64,000 bases of DNA from Brevibacterium sp. CS2 (GCF_005280295.1 NZ_CP040020.1:992001-1056000), one strand, 5' to 3'; shown: positions 8,803 to 17,380, numbered from the stretch's first letter. Notes: generated by a model not told the origin, from the sequence alone. A program made the numbers and translations.

Positions 8803-10233
8803 TCAGCCCGCGCTGCGTTCCTGCCAGGCGCGCCCCTTCGCGCGGGCGAGGTCTGCGGCCAGACCGGTGTACGTCGCCGGGGTGAGCGCTGCGAGCCGCT
8901 CCGTCTCCGGCTCCGGCAGGCCGAGCCCGCGCACGAACTCCACGAGCTCCTCGCGTCCCACCCGATGGCCGCGCGTGAGCTCCTTGAGCTTCTCGTAGGG
9001 GTTGTCCATGCCGGGCACGCCCTGCAGGTAGGCCGCGCGCATGACCGACTGGATCGCCTCGGCGAGGACCTCCCAGTTCGCGTCGAGGTCGGCGTCGAGC
9101 GCCGCGGTGTTGATCGCGAGCTTGTCGAGGCCCTTGACGAGGTTGTTGAGCGCCAGCAGCGAGTGGCCGAGCGCCACGCCGATGTTGCGCTGGGAGGTCG
9201 AGTCGGTGAGGTCGCGCTGCAGGCGGCTCGTCACCAGCGTCGAGGCCAGGGAGTCGAGGAGCGCGCACGACAGCTCGAGGTTCGCCTCGGCGTTCTCGAA
9301 GCGGATCGGGTTGACCTTGTGCGGCATCGTCGACGAGCCGGTCGCGCCCTCGACCGGGATCTGCGTGAAGTAGTTCATCGAGATGTAGGTCCACATGTCG
9401 GTGGCGAGGTTGTGGGCGATCCGGTTGAACCGCGCGACGTCGGCGTAGAGCTCCGCCTGCCAGTCGTGGGACTCGATCTGCGTGGTGAGCGGGTTGAAGG
9501 TGAGGCCGAGCCCCTCGACGAACGTCTGCGCGATCCGCGGCCAATCGGCGTCGGGGACGGTGACGGCGTGGGCGGCATAGGTGCCGGTCGCCCCGTTGAT
9601 CTTGCCGAGGTACTCCGTCGCCGCGATCCGGTCGTACTGGCGGTGGAGCCGGTGGACGACCACTGCGACCTCCTTGCCCATGGTCGTCGGCGTCGCGGGC
9701 TGTCCGTGGGTGTGGGAGAGCATGGGGACGTCGGCGAGCTCGAGCGCCATCGCCGCGAGCGCGTCGATGAGGGCGGCCGCGCGGGGCAGCCACACGGTCT
9801 CCACCGCATCCTTGATGCCCACGGCGTAGGACAGGTTGTTGATGTCCTCCGAGGTGCAGCAGAAGTGGACGAGCTCGGACAGGTCCTCGGCGCCGACGTG
9901 GCTCAGCGCCTCCTTGATCGCGTACTCGACGGCCTTGACGTCGTGGACGGTGACGGCCTCGAACATCGCGAGCTGGGAGATCGTCTCCTGGTCGAAGCCG
10001 GTGACGATCGACCGCAGATGGGCGCGCTCCTCGTCGAGGAGCGCGCGGGTGCCCGGCACCACGCCGGCATCGGCCAGATGGATGAACCATTCGACCTCGA
10101 CATGGATCCGATTGCGATTGAGGGCGGCCTCGGACAGGTGGTCGACGAGCGGAGCGGCATCCGCCCGATAGCGGCCGTCGAGGGGTCCGAGGGCGATGGT
10201 CGGATCGAGCTGGGCGAGAGTCACGCGAGTCAT
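8803..10233 (-). CDS. purB: Adenylosuccinate lyase
   Basis: A 476-residue fumarase/aspartase-superfamily enzyme of the long E. coli-like PurB type. It cleaves SAICAR to AICAR and adenylosuccinate to AMP in purine synthesis. The superfamily signature GSSTMPHKVNPIRFENAEAN is present, as are the TSEDINN and SHTHGQPATPTTMGKE segments that build the active site. The ATG at 10233 is preferred; an in-frame GTG two codons upstream is possible. The gene is single and convergent with the dehydrogenase gene, 72 bases away. Confidence 0.95.
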   Translation of the reverse strand: MTRVTLAQLDPTIALGPLDGRYRADAAPLVDHLSEAALNRNRIHVEVEWFIHLADAGVVPGTRALLDEERAHLRSIVTGFDQETISQLAMFEAVTVHDVKAVEYAIKEALSHVGAEDLSELVHFCCTSEDINNLSYAVGIKDAVETVWLPRAAALIDALAAMALELADVPMLSHTHGQPATPTTMGKEVAVVVHRLHRQYDRIAATEYLGKINGATGTYAAHAVTVPDADWPRIAQTFVEGLGLTFNPLTTQIESHDWQAELYADVARFNRIAHNLATDMWTYISMNYFTQIPVEGATGSSTMPHKVNPIRFENAEANLELSCALLDSLASTLVTSRLQRDLTDSTSQRNIGVALGHSLLALNNLVKGLDKLAINTAALDADLDANWEVLAEAIQSVMRAAYLQGVPGMDNPYEKLKELTRGHRVGREELVEFVRGLGLPEPETERLAALTPATYTGLAADLARAKGRAWQERSAG

Positions 10234-10568
10234 GCCCACATCTTCGCATGAGCGTCCCGGCGGTGGGAGGGGAGTCCGGCGGGCGCACCGGCGGGTGATC
10301 GAGGGGGCGAGCCGGAGCGCGCTGTGGGGTGCGACGGAGCGCGCTGAGGGGTGAGCGGATACGCCCGCGGGCCGGGTGCACGGGTGATCGGCGCACGGCC
10401 GTGCGACCGGTGCGAGCGCGGCCTGTGGACAGGGCTGCCTCCCCTGCGACCCCGGGGCGGGGATCGCGGTCTCTCCCGTGCGGTTCCCGACGGTGGACGG
10501 ATCAACGTCCGTCCACAGGGAGCACCGGAGGCTCGATGGGCGGCTGCGGCCCGGTGCACGGTGAGCGC
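10234..10568. repeat. Intergenic stretch with two 18-bp direct repeats
   Basis: This 335-base gap between purB and the three-gene operon holds two near-identical 18-base direct copies, GGAGCGCGCTGTGGGGTG at 10314-10331 and the same with one change at 10336-10353 (22 bases apart). No convincing coding frame or tRNA is seen. It must contain the promoters of purB and of the operon beginning at 10569; no clear -35/-10 pair could be picked. Confidence 0.5.
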
Positions 10569-10832
10569 ATGCTCATCGACGAACTCGAGAAGAACCGGCG
10601 CGGCTGGGAGGAGGTGGCGGACTCCCTCGCGCAGATCGCCGAACGCTGTCTGCGCGGCGGTGGAACGGACTGGGCGTCGACGTCCGCGGACAGGTTCCGG
10701 GACGAGCTCGCCGACCGCGTCACCGAGCTCCACCGGCTCCGGGAGCTCGCACTCGCCGTCGTCGACGCCTATGCGCGTCATATTCCTGCGGTGCAGGACG
10801 CCGAGCTGCCCGCCGATGCGCTCGTGCTGTGA
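10569..10832 (+). CDS. Small helical protein resembling WXG100 secretion partners
   Basis: An 87-residue protein without signal peptide or membrane segment, predicted as two long helices. Between them lies DWASTSADRFRDEL, the pattern W-x-S...A..F...L that replaces W-x-G in some WXG100 (ESX) proteins; the second helix continues to DAYARH. WXG100 proteins are small four-helix partners exported by type VII secretion. This assignment is by pattern only. The ATG at 10569 follows GGTGAGCG and matches where the helical pattern begins. First gene of a three-gene operon; the next two overlap or abut and include an alpha/beta hydrolase. Confidence 0.55.
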   Translation: MLIDELEKNRRGWEEVADSLAQIAERCLRGGGTDWASTSADRFRDELADRVTELHRLRELALAVVDAYARHIPAVQDAELPADALVL

Positions 10833-10876
10833 GGAGGGGGCCTGCTGTGAGGAGGGGGATCGCCATGAGGAGGGGG
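10831..10876 (+). repeat. Three Shine-Dalgarno-like repeats in an 18-bp array
   Basis: The sequence GAGGAGGGGG occurs at 10831-10840, 10849-10858 and 10867-10876, exactly 18 bases apart. The first overlaps the stop of the small WXG100-like gene and the last sits two bases before the proposed GTG start of the next gene. All three match the anti-Shine-Dalgarno sequence. An 18-base (six-codon) duplication is the simplest origin. Confidence 0.75.
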
Positions 10877-10878
10877 TC

Positions 10879-11670
10879 GTGGAATCGCCTCGGGAGCATG
10901 GGCCGGACAGGCGCTGGATCCCGTTCTCCGCTGCGGAGGTGCTCGCCCTGCCGCCGGATCTGCAGGCCGGCTGGCCGGACACCCAGCGTCCCACGGCTGT
11001 GAGCTGTGCCCTGTCCGCCCGGCCCGGGCCGGGCGGACAGGGCACGTCGTCGACCGGGCCGCTGTCGGCCGGGCCGTCGGACCCCGAGCCGGCACCGACC
11101 GAGCTGTCGGCCGGGCCGACCGCGGCCTGGGTCGCGCGGGCCTCGCTCATCCTCGGCGGGGCCCCGGTGGTCGGCGGGTTCGAGCTGCTCGGTCCGGGCC
11201 TCCGGATCGTCGTGAGCGCCGGTGTGCTCCACCGCGCATGCTGCGTGGTCTGGCGCTGGACGGACGCTCACGGCCGGTCGACCCACCCCGGTGGCGGCTG
11301 CCTGCTCGGCCGGGTCGATCGGGCAGCTCGCCTGCCGGAGCTCATCGCCGAGCTCGTCCCCCGCGAGACCCCGGCGGCGGCGCTCGGCGTCCTCGGGTGC
11401 CGCGGGGTCGAACCGGAGCCGTGGACGATCGGCCGGTCGGCGTCCCCGCCCGGAAGGGGAGGGGCGGGGCCGGTGGCGCGCACGGCGGCACCCGCGCTCG
11501 GCGCGCATCCCCTCGCCGCACAGGTGCGTGACCGGGTCCGCGCCGATCTGCATCGCGCCGTTCTCGCCGCGGCCGGGGAGACCCGCGGGAGCGCGACCGG
11601 AGGGCCCGTCGGGGAGCCCGGCGTCGGTGACTCCCGTCGAGGCGGCCGGTGCGGGACGGGTCGTCGATGA
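10879..11670 (+). CDS. Unrecognised protein, middle gene of the WXG100-like/hydrolase operon
   Basis: A 263-residue protein of unknown function. The first 40 residues contain PFSAAEVLALPPDLQAGWP. Residues of about 43-80 form a Gly/Pro/Ser linker with two LSAGP repeats, encoded partly by a perfect 40-bp palindrome. A compact central region follows (AAWVARASLILGG, RIVVSAGVLHRACCVVWRW) and then a Gly/Arg/Pro-rich tail. No signal peptide or confident membrane helix is seen. A GTG start at 10879 is proposed because the frame has no nearby ATG and a strong purine-rich ribosome site precedes it. Its stop overlaps the start of the hydrolase (ATGA), so translation is coupled. The middle region may be an adaptor, but nothing proves it. 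Confidence 0.55.
   Translation: MESPREHGPDRRWIPFSAAEVLALPPDLQAGWPDTQRPTAVSCALSARPGPGGQGTSSTGPLSAGPSDPEPAPTELSAGPTAAWVARASLILGGAPVVGGFELLGPGLRIVVSAGVLHRACCVVWRWTDAHGRSTHPGGGCLLGRVDRAARLPELIAELVPRETPAAALGVLGCRGVEPEPWTIGRSASPPGRGGAGPVARTAAPALGAHPLAAQVRDRVRADLHRAVLAAAGETRGSATGGPVGEPGVGDSRRGGRCGTGRR
11006..11045. repeat. Perfect 40-bp palindrome inside a coding gene
   Basis: The left arm GTGCCCTGTCCGCCCGGCCC (11006-11025) is followed without any spacer by its exact reverse complement (11026-11045). It encodes part of the Gly/Pro linker of the middle operon gene. The arms are 80-85 percent G/C, so the RNA hairpin would be extremely stable, and single-stranded DNA could form a cruciform. It is not followed by a T-run. 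Confidence 0.9.
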
Positions 11671-13190
11671 GCCACGGAGTCTCCACCCACGGCGGGCCCG
11701 GCGGCACCCGCGCGCGGACCGAGGACCTCGCCGACTTCGCCGCGGAGCTGCGCGGGAACGCCGAGGAGGTCGCCGAGCTCTTCCTCCGCAGCGCCGGGAG
11801 CGAGCTCGACCCCGTGCTCGAGCTCTCCGCGGTGACGGCGCCGACGACCGCCTTCGAGGTGTCCCGGCGGAGCACGGAGTTCCTCGGCGCAGCGGCCGGG
11901 GTGTCGGGGCGGCTCGCCGGCACCGGGACCGCGCTCGGGGCGGCGGTGCTCGCCTACCGGGCGGCCGAGGACTTCGCCGCGAGTCTCTTCGACAGGGTGC
12001 TCACGGCCATGGGCAACGTCCTCGGGCACGCCGTCCGGACTGCGATCCCCCTCCTCGCCCCGGTCCTGGTCCGCGGCCTCGTCACCGTCGGCGTCGTCCT
12101 CGCGATCGCCGACCGGATCGGTCTCGACGAGCTCCTCGAGAACGCGTTCGGCATCGACCTGCCGGAGGTCACCGCGGCGGGTCTGGCCGTCCTCGGGCGA
12201 GAGCTGTTCGCCGGCTCCGACGGTGCCGCCCGGATCATCGAGCACGTGCTGCCCGGGTTCGTCGCCGGTTTCCTCGGCGTGCCGCCGGGACTCCAGGCGC
12301 AGTTCGGCGACCGGGGGCCGTGGCCGCACGATTCGCAGTCGGTCACCGAGTGGGTGATCGCCGGCGGTCGGGCGGGCGGGCTCATGCGTCGCACCGGGGT
12401 CGACGTCGCGCACACGGAGCGCTCCCCGGGCCGGCGGCCGGCCCGGGCGCCCGCCGGCCTCCCCGAGCTGTTCGCCCGCACGCTGGCCGGTCACCGCGGC
12501 AGGGACAACGGGCGGGTGCAGATCGAGCGGATCCGCGGGGCCGACGGCGCGGTGCGGTGGATCGTGTACGTGCCCGCGACGACCGACTGGTCCGCCCGCA
12601 CCGGGAAGAACTCGACCGATCTCACGACCAATGTCGAGGGCGTGGCCGGGCACGACACAGCGATGCGGGAGACCGTGCGGCAGGCGGTCGCCGAGGCCGG
12701 GATCGGCGCGGACGAGGAGGTCATGCTCGTCGGATACTCCCAGGGCGGCATCACCGCGGCCTCCCTCGCGGCGGACCCCGCGTTCCGGAACTCGGTCTCC
12801 GTCACGGCCCTGCTCACCGTCGCGAGCCCGGTCTCGGATTTCGACATCCCCGACGGGATCTCGACGCTGTCGATCGAGCACGAGCAGGACCTCGTCCCCG
12901 ACCTCGACGGCGGCGAGAACCCGGACCGGCCGCATTGGACGACGATCACCGTCGACCTCGACACCGACGCGCTGCGCGACGATGAGCTGTCCGCCGGGCG
13001 GACGGAGGACCAGATCGACGAGGTGCTCGCGAATCCCGGGTTCGCCCACGGCGGCGATGTCTACGCCGCGACGATCGACCGCCTCCACCGGGAGGGGGAG
13101 CCGGGCCTGCTCGCCTGGCAGGACTCCCGCGCCGGGTTCTTCTCCGGGGAGGTGGAATCGGTGCAGGACTCCGTCGGCACCCGCCGCTGA
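11667..13190 (+). CDS. Alpha/beta hydrolase with N-terminal helical and membrane region
   Basis: A 507-residue protein. Residues 10-115 are helical and end in YRAAEDF, a YxxxE pattern like the type VII export signal. Residues of about 120-150 are strongly hydrophobic (LLAPVLVRGLVTVGVVLAIA). The C-terminal half is a lipase-like alpha/beta hydrolase with the nucleophile elbow GYSQGG (Ser near 358) and candidate acid/histidine in EHEQDLVPDLDGG and the segment near GFAHGG. The substrate is unknown. Its ATG overlaps the preceding stop (ATGA). Linkage to a WXG100-like gene suggests a secreted or membrane-delivered enzyme, but no secretion ATPase lies in the window. Confidence 0.68.
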   Translation: MSHGVSTHGGPGGTRARTEDLADFAAELRGNAEEVAELFLRSAGSELDPVLELSAVTAPTTAFEVSRRSTEFLGAAAGVSGRLAGTGTALGAAVLAYRAAEDFAASLFDRVLTAMGNVLGHAVRTAIPLLAPVLVRGLVTVGVVLAIADRIGLDELLENAFGIDLPEVTAAGLAVLGRELFAGSDGAARIIEHVLPGFVAGFLGVPPGLQAQFGDRGPWPHDSQSVTEWVIAGGRAGGLMRRTGVDVAHTERSPGRRPARAPAGLPELFARTLAGHRGRDNGRVQIERIRGADGAVRWIVYVPATTDWSARTGKNSTDLTTNVEGVAGHDTAMRETVRQAVAEAGIGADEEVMLVGYSQGGITAASLAADPAFRNSVSVTALLTVASPVSDFDIPDGISTLSIEHEQDLVPDLDGGENPDRPHWTTITVDLDTDALRDDELSAGRTEDQIDEVLANPGFAHGGDVYAATIDRLHREGEPGLLAWQDSRAGFFSGEVESVQDSVGTRR

Positions 13191-13585
13191 GCACGCTCGC
13201 GGCTGCGGATCCAGGCCGCTGACGAGGGGATTCACTCCGACGTCCGAGCAATTGTGGAGGAGATGACAAAACCCGATCGGACCTCGGCAGTCCTCGACAA
13301 GCGACGCCGGACGGTGCCTAGCGTGAGGCGTATCCGCGGGCACCGGCCGCGGTGCCGACGGGCCGAGGGCAGCGATGCCGCCGCGCCGCGAGGACGGGCG
13401 CCGGGAGGCGCCCGGGAAGGCGAGCCGCATAGTTTTGCAGAGTGCGATGAATCCGTTAGCGTATATCCACTATGTGAAATGCATCACCACCACGGGGCCG
13501 CCGAGCACACCCGCATCACGGCACCACAGCCGCTGGCGACCGGACGACACCCTCATCCGGGGGCCACGACATGAGGAGAACTGGT
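13191..13585 (+). promoter_or_regulatory. Leader/promoter region of the 2-oxoacid dehydrogenase operon
   Basis: A 395-base gap without a credible gene. A patch of unusually low G/C at about 13430-13485 (TTTTGCAG ... GCGTATATCCACTATGTGAAAT) stands out from its surroundings and is the most likely promoter/operator. TTGCAG at 13435 could serve as -35, but the spacing to TATATC is 21 bases, so this is weak. A second candidate is TCGACA (13294) with TAGCGT (13319), spacer 19. The ribosome site AGGAGA lies at 13574-13579. Confidence 0.4.
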
Positions 13586-14740
13586 ATGACATCGAACATT
13601 GCGCAGGCCCCCGACTCGAAGACGAACTCGGAGCCGAGAATGATTCAGATGCTGACCCCCGAAGGCGATCGCGTGAGCTCGGGAGAGTACGACGCCTTCG
13701 CCGCAGAACTCACCGACGACGACCTCCGGAACTTCTACCGCGACATGGTGCTCGTGCGCCGCGTCGACGCGGAGGGCAACGCCCTGCAGCGCCAGGGTCA
13801 GCTGGGCCTGTGGGCCCCGCTGCTCGGCCAGGAGGCCGCCCAGATCGGAATGGGCCGGGCCTCGCGCCCGCAGGACTTCGTCTTCCCGACCTACCGCGAG
13901 CACGGCCTCGCCTGGTGCCGCGGCGTGCAGCCGGAGACCCTGCTCGGCATGTTCCGCGGGCAGAACCACGGCGCCTGGGACCCCCAGGAGAACCGCTTCC
14001 ACACCTACACGATCGTCATCGGCTCCCAGGTGCTCCACGCCACCGGGTACGCGATGGGGATCAGCCTCGACGGGGACGTCGGCACCGGTGACCTCGAGCG
14101 CGACAGCGCCACCATCGCGTGCTTCGGCGACGGCGCCACCTCGCAGGGCGACGTCTCCGAGGCCCTGACCTTCGCCGGCGCCTTCCATGCCCCCGTCCTC
14201 TTCTTCTGCCAGAACAACCAGTGGGCGATCTCCGAGCCGACGAGCGTGCAGACCACGGTGCCGCTGTTCAAGCGCGGCGAGGGCTTCGGGGTGCCGGGTG
14301 TCCGCGTCGACGGCAACGACATCATCGCGATGTACGCAGTCGCCCGCGCCTCGCTCGACAGCGTCCGCGCCGGTCACGGCCCCATGCTCATCGAGGCCTT
14401 CACCTACCGGATGGGCGCGCACACCACCGCCGACGACCCGAGCAAGTACCGCGACGCCGCTGTCACCGAGCAGTGGAAGGCCAAGGACCCGATCAGTCGG
14501 CTGCGCGCCCACCTCGAGAAGTCGGGTCTCGCCGACGACGGCTTCTTCGCCGAGGTCGACGCCGAGGCCGACACCCTGGCCGCACGCATCCGCAAGGCGT
14601 GCATGGAGATGCCCGAACCCGACCCCGCGGAGATCTTCGACTTCGCCTACGCCGGGGAGCACTCCCTCGTCGCCGAGGAGAAGGCCGCGTACCTCGACTA
14701 CCTCGACTCCTTCGCCGACACGACGGACGGGGGGCGCTGA
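13586..14740 (+). CDS. bkdA: 2-oxoacid (branched-chain) dehydrogenase E1 subunit alpha
   Basis: A 384-residue thiamine-diphosphate enzyme subunit. The TPP-binding motif GDGATSQGDVSEAL ... NNQWAIS is intact, as is the phosphorylation-loop-like segment RMGAHTTADDPSKYRD. With E1beta it decarboxylates a 2-oxo acid and transfers the acyl group to lipoyl-E2. The start ATG at 13586 lies 6 bases after AGGAGA; an in-frame ATG at 13571 falls within that ribosome site. First gene of E1alpha-E1beta-E2; no E3 gene is present. Two-subunit E1 fits branched-chain substrates (valine, leucine, isoleucine derivatives), but pyruvate cannot be excluded. Confidence 0.9.
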   Translation: MTSNIAQAPDSKTNSEPRMIQMLTPEGDRVSSGEYDAFAAELTDDDLRNFYRDMVLVRRVDAEGNALQRQGQLGLWAPLLGQEAAQIGMGRASRPQDFVFPTYREHGLAWCRGVQPETLLGMFRGQNHGAWDPQENRFHTYTIVIGSQVLHATGYAMGISLDGDVGTGDLERDSATIACFGDGATSQGDVSEALTFAGAFHAPVLFFCQNNQWAISEPTSVQTTVPLFKRGEGFGVPGVRVDGNDIIAMYAVARASLDSVRAGHGPMLIEAFTYRMGAHTTADDPSKYRDAAVTEQWKAKDPISRLRAHLEKSGLADDGFFAEVDAEADTLAARIRKACMEMPEPDPAEIFDFAYAGEHSLVAEEKAAYLDYLDSFADTTDGGR

Positions 14741-14741
14741 C

Positions 14742-15758
14742 ATGGCAGCAGACACCACGACGACCGAGGCCCCCGAATCCTCGCTCACCACCCTGCCGCT
14801 GTCCAAGGCGATCACCGCCGGGCTGCGCCGGGCGATGGAGGACGACGACAAGGTCGTCCTCATCGGTGAGGACATCGGGAAGCTCGGCGGCGTCTTCCGC
14901 GTCACCGAGGGCCTGCAGAAGGACTTCGGCGAGGCGCGCGTCATCGACGCCCCGCTCGCCGAATCCGGCATCGTCGGCACCTCGATCGGCATGGCGATCC
15001 GCGGCTACAAGCCCGTCATCGAGATCCAGTTCGACGCCTTCATCTACCCGGCCTACGACCAGATCGTCACCCAGCTCGCCAAGCTCCACAACCGCACGCA
15101 GGGCCACGAGCAGATGCCGCTCGTCATCCGCGTGCCCTACGGCGGCGGGATCGGCTCCCCGGAGCACCATTCGGAGAGCCCGGAGACGGTGTTCGCCCAT
15201 CACGCCGGGCTGCGCCTCATCTCACCGTCGACGCCGCACGACGCCTACTGGATGATCCAGGAGGCCGTGCAGAGCCCGGACCCGGTGATGTTCTTCGAAC
15301 CCAAGCGCCGCTACTGGATGCGCGGGGAGGTCGACACCGCCGAGCGCGGCCTGCCCCACGATCGGGCGCAGGTCGTGACCGAGGGGACCGACCTCACGCT
15401 CCTCGCCTACGGCCCCCTCATGCCGACGGCCAAGGACGTCGTCGCGGCCGCGGCGGAGGAGGGCACGAGCATCGAGCTCATCGACCTCCGCTCGCTGTCC
15501 CCGATCGACTTCGACACGATCGAGGCCTCGGTCCGCAGGACCGGCCGGCTCGTCGTCGCCCACGAGGCCCCGGTGTTCCTGGGCCTCGGCGCGGAGATCG
15601 CCGCTCGGATCACCGAGCGCGCGTTCTTCCACCTCGAAGCGCCCGTGCTGCGGGTGGGCGGCTTCCACACGCCCTACCCCGGCTCCAAGCTCGAGCACCA
15701 CTACCTGCCCGACCTCGACCGGATCCTCGACGGCGTCGACCGCGCACTCGCCTACTGA
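14742..15758 (+). CDS. bkdB: 2-oxoacid (branched-chain) dehydrogenase E1 subunit beta
   Basis: A 338-residue transketolase-type subunit that completes the E1 heterotetramer. It shows VVLIGEDIGKLGGVFRVT, DAPLAESGIVG, the channel segment PYGGGIGSPEHHSESPE and the C-terminal domain with VGGFHTPYP. The ATG lies one base after the E1alpha stop, so the two subunits are made together in equal amounts. The E2 gene follows after 123 bases containing a strong hairpin. Confidence 0.93.
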   Translation: MAADTTTTEAPESSLTTLPLSKAITAGLRRAMEDDDKVVLIGEDIGKLGGVFRVTEGLQKDFGEARVIDAPLAESGIVGTSIGMAIRGYKPVIEIQFDAFIYPAYDQIVTQLAKLHNRTQGHEQMPLVIRVPYGGGIGSPEHHSESPETVFAHHAGLRLISPSTPHDAYWMIQEAVQSPDPVMFFEPKRRYWMRGEVDTAERGLPHDRAQVVTEGTDLTLLAYGPLMPTAKDVVAAAAEEGTSIELIDLRSLSPIDFDTIEASVRRTGRLVVAHEAPVFLGLGAEIAARITERAFFHLEAPVLRVGGFHTPYPGSKLEHHYLPDLDRILDGVDRALAY

Positions 15759-15772
15759 CGCCCGCCCGCCCC

Positions 15773-15802
15773 CGGCGCCCCGGCCCGGTGGGCGGGGCGC
15801 CG
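15773..15802 (+). other. G/C hairpin between E1beta and E2 genes
   Basis: Arms CGGCGCCCCG (15773-15782) and CGGGGCGCCG (15793-15802) pair perfectly around a 10-base loop. There is no T-run and the downstream E2 gene continues the operon, so a role in RNA stability or partial termination is more likely than full termination. Confidence 0.6.
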
Positions 15803-15881
15803 CGGGTCGGCAGCACGCTGAGCGCCGCCGGCCGCCCCGAGGATCGACCGACCACCCGACGACAGACAAGCAAGGGTACTC

Positions 15882-17363
15882 ATGTCCAACGTTTTCCCCC
15901 TCCCCGACGTCGGCGAGGGCCTCACCGAAGCCGACATCGTGGCGTGGAAGGTCGCCGAGGGCGACACCGTCACCGTCAACCAGATCCTCGTCGAGATCGA
16001 GACCGCGAAGTCCCTCGTCGAGCTCCCCAGCCCCCAGGCGGGCACCATCGAGGCGCTCCTCGTGGGTGAGGGCGAGACCGTTGACGTCGGCACCCCGATC
16101 GTCCGCTTCGGCGGCGAGGGCTCCGACGGATCCGAGGGGGCCGGCACCGCCCCGGTCGCGGAGCCGGGTGCTCCCGCGCCGGACCAGACCGATGCCGTCC
16201 CCGCGCCGACGGAGACCGGCGACGGCACGGCCGGTCGCAACCTCGTGGGCTACGGGGTGAGGGCCGCGTCCTCCAAGCGCCGCCCGCGCAAGCAGGCGGG
16301 CTCCCCGCAGGCCGCGGCACAACCCGCACCCGAGGCGCCCGCCTCCCGGGCCGCGCCCGCCGCTGACACGGAGACCGCCCCGTCTGCCGCCCCGGCCGAG
16401 GCACAGCCGCGGACGGACGGGCCGGCCGACCCCGGTTCCTCCACTGGGCGGGTGCTCGCCAAACCGCCGGTGCGCAAGCTCGCGAAGGATCGCGGCATCG
16501 ACCTCGCCGGGGTGCGGGCCACGGGCTCGCGGGGCGAGGTCACCCGCGCCGACCTGCTCGCCCACCTCGACGGAGGCTCCGAACAGGAGACCCCGGCGGG
16601 CGCCTCGACGCCGGCCGGCAGTGCGGGGGCGTCGGCTGCTGCCGGCGCCGCGGCCGCTGCTGCGCAGCCCGGCTCGGAGGAGCGCGTGCCGCTCAAGGGC
16701 GTCAACCGGATGATGGCCAAGGCGATGGTGGACTCCGCGTTCACCGCCCCGCACGTCACCGAGTTCCTCGACGTCGACGTCACCCGAACCATGGAGTTCG
16801 TCCGCCACCTCAAGTCCACGCAGCTGCTCGGCCCCGACGTCAAGGTCTCCCCGCTGCTCGTCGTGGCGCGGGCCGTGATCTGGGCGGCGCTGCGGACCCC
16901 GCGCATCAATGCCGTCCTCGACGGCGACGACGTCGTCATCAAGCACTACGTCAACCTCGGGATCGCCGCGGCCACCCCACGCGGGCTCGTCGTCCCTAAC
17001 ATCAAGAACGCTCACGCGCTCGGCCTCGGCGCACTCGCGCAGGAGATCGTCGGCCTCACCGCGGCCGCGCGGGCCGGCCGCTCGACCCCGGCGTCCCAGG
17101 CCGGCGGTACCATCACCATCACCAACGTCGGGGTGTTCGGGGTCGACTCCGGCACGCCGATCATCAACCCGGGCGAATCGGCGATCGTCGCCTTCGGCAG
17201 CATCCGGAAGCGTCCCTGGGTGGTCGACGACGAGATCGTCCCCCGCGAGATCACGACCCTGTCGGTGTCCGCCGACCACCGCGTCGTCGACGGGGCGGCG
17301 ATCTCCCAGTTCCTCGCCGACATCGGCCGGGCGCTCGAAGAGCCCCTCGTCATGCTGTCCTGA
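15882..17363 (+). CDS. bkdC: Dihydrolipoamide acyltransferase E2 of the 2-oxoacid dehydrogenase
   Basis: A 493-residue E2 core enzyme. One lipoyl domain (residues 1-78) carries the lipoylated Lys43 in EIETAKSLVEL. A long Ala/Pro linker is followed by a peripheral-subunit-binding domain (KPPVRKLAKDRGIDL, about residues 195-230), a second Ala-rich linker and the catalytic domain with the active-site motif SADHRVVDG. It accepts the acyl group from E1 and transfers it to CoA. Last gene of the operon; E3 (lipoamide dehydrogenase) must come from elsewhere. One lipoyl domain is typical of branched-chain E2. Confidence 0.92.
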   Translation: MSNVFPLPDVGEGLTEADIVAWKVAEGDTVTVNQILVEIETAKSLVELPSPQAGTIEALLVGEGETVDVGTPIVRFGGEGSDGSEGAGTAPVAEPGAPAPDQTDAVPAPTETGDGTAGRNLVGYGVRAASSKRRPRKQAGSPQAAAQPAPEAPASRAAPAADTETAPSAAPAEAQPRTDGPADPGSSTGRVLAKPPVRKLAKDRGIDLAGVRATGSRGEVTRADLLAHLDGGSEQETPAGASTPAGSAGASAAAGAAAAAAQPGSEERVPLKGVNRMMAKAMVDSAFTAPHVTEFLDVDVTRTMEFVRHLKSTQLLGPDVKVSPLLVVARAVIWAALRTPRINAVLDGDDVVIKHYVNLGIAAATPRGLVVPNIKNAHALGLGALAQEIVGLTAAARAGRSTPASQAGGTITITNVGVFGVDSGTPIINPGESAIVAFGSIRKRPWVVDDEIVPREITTLSVSADHRVVDGAAISQFLADIGRALEEPLVMLS

Positions 17364-17380
17364 CCGGGCCCGCCGCCGCA

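Noticed and set aside
13254..13574. Forward frame of 106 codons before the bkd operon
   Set aside because: Arg/His-rich, no ribosome site, no similarity to known folds; region is better explained as promoter and leader.
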